Shown: positions 6,028-8,971 of the stretch, piece by piece
Position numbering within the stretch: the stretch's first letter is position 1
Layout of the letters: each line of letters begins with the position of its first letter
Source of the DNA: Actinomycetota bacterium
GTDB taxonomy: Bacteria; Actinomycetota; Acidimicrobiia; IMCC26256; JACDBD01
Length of the DNA: 8,971 nucleotides
Assembly: GCA_013695115.1 (NCBI GenBank)
Contig: JACDBD010000115.1
Location: 1 to 8,971, forward strand
Direction of reading: 5' to 3'
The notes under the pieces: generated by a model
Database searches by the model: none
Seen by the model: the letters and a program-made list of their open reading frames with translations, nothing else
What the model was told of the DNA's origin: nothing
Translations under genes and position numbers: made by a program

Positions 6028-7167
6028 ATGCCGGGGTGGGTCCCCCGGGCGATCCTCCTCTTCTTTCTCGGGGTCGCCGCGCTCTTCAGCATCGTCGCCT
6101 TGTTCAAGCAGCTCCGCCCCCTGCTCCTGATCCTGCTCGTGTCGCTGTTCCTCGCCTTCGCGCTCGAACCGGCTGCCAACTTCCTCGCCCGCCGGGGCTG
6201 GCGCCGCGGCGTCGCCACCGGGCTCGTGTTCTTCGCGGTCGTCGTGGCGATCAGCGGGTTCGTGGCCGCGATGAGCGTGCTGGTGGTCGATCAGGTCTCG
6301 AGCTTCGCCGACGACGCCGAGAGCTACGGCGAGCAGATCGAGGACTACGCCAGGGACTGGTTCGACGCCGAGATCGACATGGAGGAGACGATCGACGACC
6401 TGACCGCCGAGGACGGTCCCCTGCGCGAGTTCGCCGCCAACAACGCCGCCGACATCGCCACCGCGGTGCTGGGAGGCGTGTTCCAGGCGTTCACGGTCGC
6501 GCTCTTCACCTTCTACCTCGTCGCCGACGGCCCCCGGCTCCGGCGCACGGTGTGCTCGGTCCTGCGCCCCGAGCAGCAGCGGGAAGTCCTGCGCGCCTGG
6601 GAGCTCGCCATCGACAAGACCGGCGGGTACATCTACTCGCGGGCGCTGCTCGCCGGCCTGTCGGCCATCGCGACCTGGATCGCGCTCACGATCATCGGCG
6701 TCCCCTACGCGCTCGCGCTGGCGCTGTGGGTCGGCGTCATCTCGCAGTTCGTCCCGGTGGTGGGCACGTACATCGCCGGCGCGCTGCCCGTCACGATCGC
6801 GGCGCTCAACGACCCCGTCGACGTGATCTGGACGCTCGGGTTCATCATCCTGTACCAGCAGGTCGAGAACTACCTGCTGGCGCCGCGCATCACCGCCCAG
6901 ACCATGGAGCTGCACCCGGCGGTGGCGTTCGGCACGGTCATCGCCGGCGCCGCCATCCTCGGGCCCGTCGGCGCGGTGCTCGCGCTCCCGGCGGCGGCGG
7001 TCGGTCAGGCGTTCCTGTCCACCTACATCCAGCGGCACGAGGTGGTGGAGTCGGAGCTCACCACTGACACGCGGCGCAAGCGCCGGCCGCTCCTCCAGGT
7101 GATCCGGGCGTGGCGAGCCAACCGGCTCGCCGGCCGCACCGGCGCCGACGCCCCCGAGACGCCGTAG
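6028..7167 (+). CDS. AI-2E family (PerM-like) transporter
   Basis: A 379-residue polytopic membrane protein of the AI-2E transporter family (formerly UPF0118; includes E. coli TqsA and PerM and some Na+/H+ antiporters). Hydrophobic segments lie near residues 7-25, 31-47 and 62-88. A polar, acidic stretch follows (about 90-145), then segments near 146-165, 206-223, 226-260, 264-280 and 296-332. The family motif [13 protein letters not shown] is at 276-288. The tail (about 345-379) is basic and then Pro/Ala-rich, probably cytoplasmic. Substrate cannot be told from sequence: the family covers signal export, osmotic tolerance and ion exchange. ATG 6028 is the first standard start, with GGGAG 9 nt upstream. 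However, the frame reads plausibly ([20 protein letters not shown]) from an ATC at 5968, 6 nt after a -10-like box, so the true N-terminus may be 20 residues longer. Divergent from the leuB operon. Confidence 0.88.
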   Translation: MPGWVPRAILLFFLGVAALFSIVALFKQLRPLLLILLVSLFLAFALEPAANFLARRGWRRGVATGLVFFAVVVAISGFVAAMSVLVVDQVSSFADDAESYGEQIEDYARDWFDAEIDMEETIDDLTAEDGPLREFAANNAADIATAVLGGVFQAFTVALFTFYLVADGPRLRRTVCSVLRPEQQREVLRAWELAIDKTGGYIYSRALLAGLSAIATWIALTIIGVPYALALALWVGVISQFVPVVGTYIAGALPVTIAALNDPVDVIWTLGFIILYQQVENYLLAPRITAQTMELHPAVAFGTVIAGAAILGPVGAVLALPAAAVGQAFLSTYIQRHEVVESELTTDTRRKRRPLLQVIRAWRANRLAGRTGADAPETP

Positions 7168-7184
7168 CCGCGTACCGAGCGGGC

Positions 7185-7877
7185 ATGAGTCGACTCACCA
7201 AAATCCTGATCGGCGTCGTCGGCGGCCTGGTCGTGCTCGCGATCGGGTTGTTCGCCGCCTACAAGGTCTTCATCGAGAGCGACCCCGAGCCCAAGGCGAA
7301 GATCGAGGAGACCGAGGTCACCGAAGGCGGCGAGCTCGACGGCACGTACACCGCCTTCGCCGGCCCTGCCGAGACGCCATCGTTCGTCGGCTACCGGGTG
7401 CAGGAAGTGCTTGTGGGTGGGGCCATCGAGCAGACCGCCACCGGCCGCACCGCCGATGTCACCGGCACGTTCACGATCACGGGCAACCGGGTCGAGGAGG
7501 TGTCGGTCACCGCCAACCTGCAGACGCTGAAATCGGACAAGGACATGCGCGACAACGCCATCAAGGACCGCGGCCTGGAGTCGGACACGTTCCCCGAGGC
7601 GACATTCGTGCTCGCCGAGCCGATCGAGCTTCCGGAGCAGCCGGCGGCGGGTGAAACGGTTCAGGTCACCGCGGTCGGCGACTTCACGCTGCACGGGGTC
7701 ACGAACCGGGTCGAGATCCCGATCGACGGTCGGTGGGACGGCGAGCTCATCCAGGCCGTCGGCACGCTCCACATCGTGTTCAGCGATTACGCCATCGAAG
7801 CGCCCACGTCGCCGGCGGTGGCGAGCATCAGGGACGAGGGCGAGATGGAGTTCCAGATCTTCTTCCAGAAGGCCTAA
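7185..7877 (+). CDS. Membrane-anchored YceI-domain protein
   Basis: A 230-residue protein with a basic start (MSRLTK) and one hydrophobic segment (7-25) that should act as a signal anchor, leaving residues 30-230 outside the membrane. The rest is a YceI-like lipocalin-type beta-barrel: [11 protein letters not shown] (133-143) and [14 protein letters not shown] (166-179) match the conserved YceI motifs, and SDYAIEAP (200-207) follows. Some YceI proteins bind long polyisoprenoid chains (quinones or lipid carriers); others are only known as stress-induced or secreted. The ligand here is unknown. The anchor replaces the cleaved signal peptide found in E. coli YceI. ATG 7185 lies 17 bp after the stop of the membrane transporter gene. 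A weak -10-like TACCGA at 7173-7178 ends 6 nt before it, so either read-through or its own start is possible. An upstream in-frame ATG at 7110 would add a very Arg-rich stretch inside the preceding gene and is rejected. Confidence 0.9.
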   Translation: MSRLTKILIGVVGGLVVLAIGLFAAYKVFIESDPEPKAKIEETEVTEGGELDGTYTAFAGPAETPSFVGYRVQEVLVGGAIEQTATGRTADVTGTFTITGNRVEEVSVTANLQTLKSDKDMRDNAIKDRGLESDTFPEATFVLAEPIELPEQPAAGETVQVTAVGDFTLHGVTNRVEIPIDGRWDGELIQAVGTLHIVFSDYAIEAPTSPAVASIRDEGEMEFQIFFQKA

Positions 7878-7893
7878 GGCGGCCGGAGCGGCC

Positions 7894-7910
7894 TGGCGCC
7901 GAAGGCGCCA
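7894..7910 (+). terminator. GC-rich hairpin after the YceI gene
   Basis: TGGCGCC (7894-7900) and GGCGCCA (7904-7910) form a perfect 7-bp stem with a GAA loop, 16 nt after the YceI stop codon. No U-tract follows (AGAGCGGGG), so it is a weak or non-canonical terminator at best. It sits between two genes of the same direction and before the greA promoter candidate. Confidence 0.4.
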
Positions 7911-7937
7911 AGAGCGGGGAGGAAAGCCGGGTTCGCG

Positions 7938-7943
7938 TAGCCT
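7938..7943 (+). promoter_or_regulatory. Putative -10 box of greA (TAGCCT)
   Basis: TAGCCT fits TANNNT and ends 9 nt before the greA GTG. No Shine-Dalgarno sequence stands at the usual distance, so greA may be read from a leaderless transcript or one with a very short leader. Confidence 0.45.
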
Positions 7944-7952
7944 GGCTCCCTC

Positions 7953-8423
7953 GTGGAACAGGCGCATCTTTCTCCCCAGGCCCATCAGCGTCTCCAGGAC
8001 GAGCTCGAGGAGCGGTCGGGTGCCCGCCGCAAGGAGATCTCGGCCTGGCTGGAGCGCGCCCGCGAGCACGGCGACATCCGCGAGAACGCCGACTACGACG
8101 CGGCCAAGAACGAGCAGGGCCACAACGAGGCGCGGGTTCGCCAGCTCCAGTCCATGCTCAAGAACGCGGTCGTGGTCGAGGGCTCGGCCGGCGACGTGGT
8201 CGCGCCCGGCACCATCGTCGAGGTTCGGATGGACGGCGACGACGAGACGACGTCGTACCTGGTGGGCTCGATCGAGGAGCGTCACGACACCTACGAGGTG
8301 CTCTCGACCGGATCGCCCCTGGGCCAGGCGCTGCTCGGCCACGGCCCCGGTGAGGTCGTGAGCTACGAGGGACCGCGCCGGACGTTCGCGGTCGAGGTGA
8401 TCAGCGTCCGTCCCGCCGGTTAG
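7953..8423 (+). CDS. greA: Transcription elongation factor GreA
   Basis: Binds RNA polymerase through the secondary channel and stimulates cleavage of backtracked RNA so that stalled elongation can resume. The 156 residues match the usual family length (about 157). The N-terminal coiled-coil hairpin (about 8-75) carries D41 and E44 in GDIRENADYDAAKNEQG, the acidic tip that places the catalytic metal, at the same numbers as in E. coli GreA. The C-terminal FKBP-like domain covers about 80-156, with GSPLGQALLGHGPGE typical of the family. The start is GTG 7953; no earlier start gives family sequence. The intact acidic tip argues for a true cleavage factor rather than an inhibitor such as Gfh1. 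It stands alone between the YceI and lipoprotein genes, both probably separate transcripts. Confidence 0.95.
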   Translation: MEQAHLSPQAHQRLQDELEERSGARRKEISAWLERAREHGDIRENADYDAAKNEQGHNEARVRQLQSMLKNAVVVEGSAGDVVAPGTIVEVRMDGDDETTSYLVGSIEERHDTYEVLSTGSPLGQALLGHGPGEVVSYEGPRRTFAVEVISVRPAG

Positions 8424-8424
8424 T

Positions 8425-8430
8425 TACTCT
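8425..8430 (+). promoter_or_regulatory. Putative -10 box of the lipoprotein gene (TACTCT)
   Basis: TACTCT starts 2 nt after the greA stop codon and ends 7 nt before the GTG of the next gene. It matches TANNNT, and the spacing equals that before gltX. There is no Shine-Dalgarno sequence in the 14 nt between the greA stop and the GTG. Confidence 0.5.
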
Positions 8431-8437
8431 CCGCCCC

Positions 8438-8971
8438 GTGCGACGACTCCTCGTGATCATGCTGATGCTCCTGGTGGCTGCCGCCGCGTGCAGTGATGAC
8501 GATGGAGACGACGGCGAATCCAATGGCGACGACTCCACCACCGCCGCCGGCAACGAGGCCTGCGAACTGTTCTCGGACGACGACGCCGAAGAGGTGCTGG
8601 GCGCGCCGGTCGAGAAGGAGACCGACCTCGGCGGGACCGAAGCGACCTCGTGCAGCTACGTCGCCGCCGACGACCCCACGCGGGTGCTCGGCCTCGGAGT
8701 CGGTGATCTCGAGACGACCGACGCCGCCGAGAAGGCTCTCCTCAAGGCCCGCGCCGATGCGCAGTTCGACGGGCTCGAGGTCCAGCAGATCGACGGCATC
8801 GGCGACGAGGCGTACTACCTGCCGGCATCCAACAACTTCGAGCGCACGATCAGCAACGAGCAGCTCACCTTCGGCGAGCTCGGCGCACGCGACGGGAAGC
8901 GGGTCGCCACCGCGTTCGTCACCCCCGCCAACGAGGACGCGGCCCGGGCGATCGTCGAGCTCGCTCTCGGC
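8438..8971 (+). CDS. Secreted lipoprotein, function unknown (3' end cut by window edge)
   Basis: From GTG 8438 the frame is open to the window end (178 codons, no stop). The start MRRLLVIMLMLLVAAACSDD is a lipoprotein signal peptide: two arginines, a hydrophobic core (4-16), and a lipobox-like AAAC with C17 as the likely lipidated residue. A low-complexity acidic and Ser/Thr linker follows (about 18-36). The folded part begins near EACELFSDDDAEEVLGAPVE and contains a Cys pair (C39 and C71) that could form a disulfide. SCSYVAADDPTRVLGLGV and DGIGDEAYY resemble the general layout of DUF3558-like actinobacterial lipoproteins, but this is only a resemblance. It should sit on the outer face of the cytoplasmic membrane. 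The role is unknown. Confidence 0.8.
   Translation, partial: MRRLLVIMLMLLVAAAACSDDDGDDGESNGDDSTTAAGNEACELFSDDDAEEVLGAPVEKETDLGGTEATSCSYVAADDPTRVLGLGVGDLETTDAAEKALLKARADAQFDGLEVQQIDGIGDEAYYLPASNNFERTISNEQLTFGELGARDGKRVATAFVTPANEDAARAIVELALG

Noticed and set aside
5725..7038. Long upstream extension of the leuB frame, giving a 768-residue protein
   Set aside because: The extension is antisense to the AI-2E family gene and reads through the leader, with Arg/Asp/Glu-rich shadow sequence. TTG 5724 with AGGAG fits the family N-terminus.
5886..7067. 393-codon plus-strand frame overlapping the membrane protein
   Set aside because: Shifted frame of the AI-2E family gene; Arg-rich, with no membrane segments, whereas the other frame gives clear family motifs.

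Overview
The window is GC-rich, tightly packed bacterial DNA. High GC, GTG/TTG starts, an actinobacterial-type LeuB and -10-like hexamers placed 6-9 nt before start codons (a leaderless arrangement) point to an actinomycete, possibly Acidimicrobiia. That placement is inference. No tRNA, rRNA, CRISPR array or insertion sequence was seen.

Left part, minus strand (1-2119): in transcription order, a conserved protein of unknown function (2119-1577), then a relic of an acyl-CoA dehydrogenase gene that keeps only its first ~18 and last ~34 codons (1580-1423), then gltX (glutamyl-tRNA synthetase, GTG at 1399), which runs off the window a few residues before its expected end.

Centre, minus strand (5928-2148): a branched-chain amino acid operon, leuB - ilvE - cimA. 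CimA makes citramalate from pyruvate and acetyl-CoA. LeuB can oxidise both 3-isopropylmalate and the methylmalate of the citramalate route. IlvE transaminates the final keto acids. Together they fit threonine-independent isoleucine synthesis plus leucine synthesis; the isomerase (LeuCD) and acetohydroxyacid synthase steps must be encoded elsewhere. Ahead of leuB is what looks like a transcription attenuator: a -10-like box, an 11-residue leader peptide with Val-Ile-Val-Ile codons, a 10-bp hairpin directly after its stop, and an intrinsic terminator with a UUCG tetraloop and a U-tract. A perfect 18-bp inverted repeat whose two arms are each palindromic follows cimA and probably ends the operon.

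Right part, plus strand (5956-8971): an AI-2E family (PerM-like) membrane protein, a membrane-anchored YceI-domain protein, greA, and the start of a secreted lipoprotein cut by the window end. Several of these have their own -10-like hexamer just before the start codon, so they are probably separately transcribed.

The observations most worth checking are the Val/Ile attenuator, the acyl-CoA dehydrogenase relic, the nested palindrome at 2148-2192, and the repeated leaderless-promoter pattern, including a case that would put the AI-2E gene start on an ATC codon.
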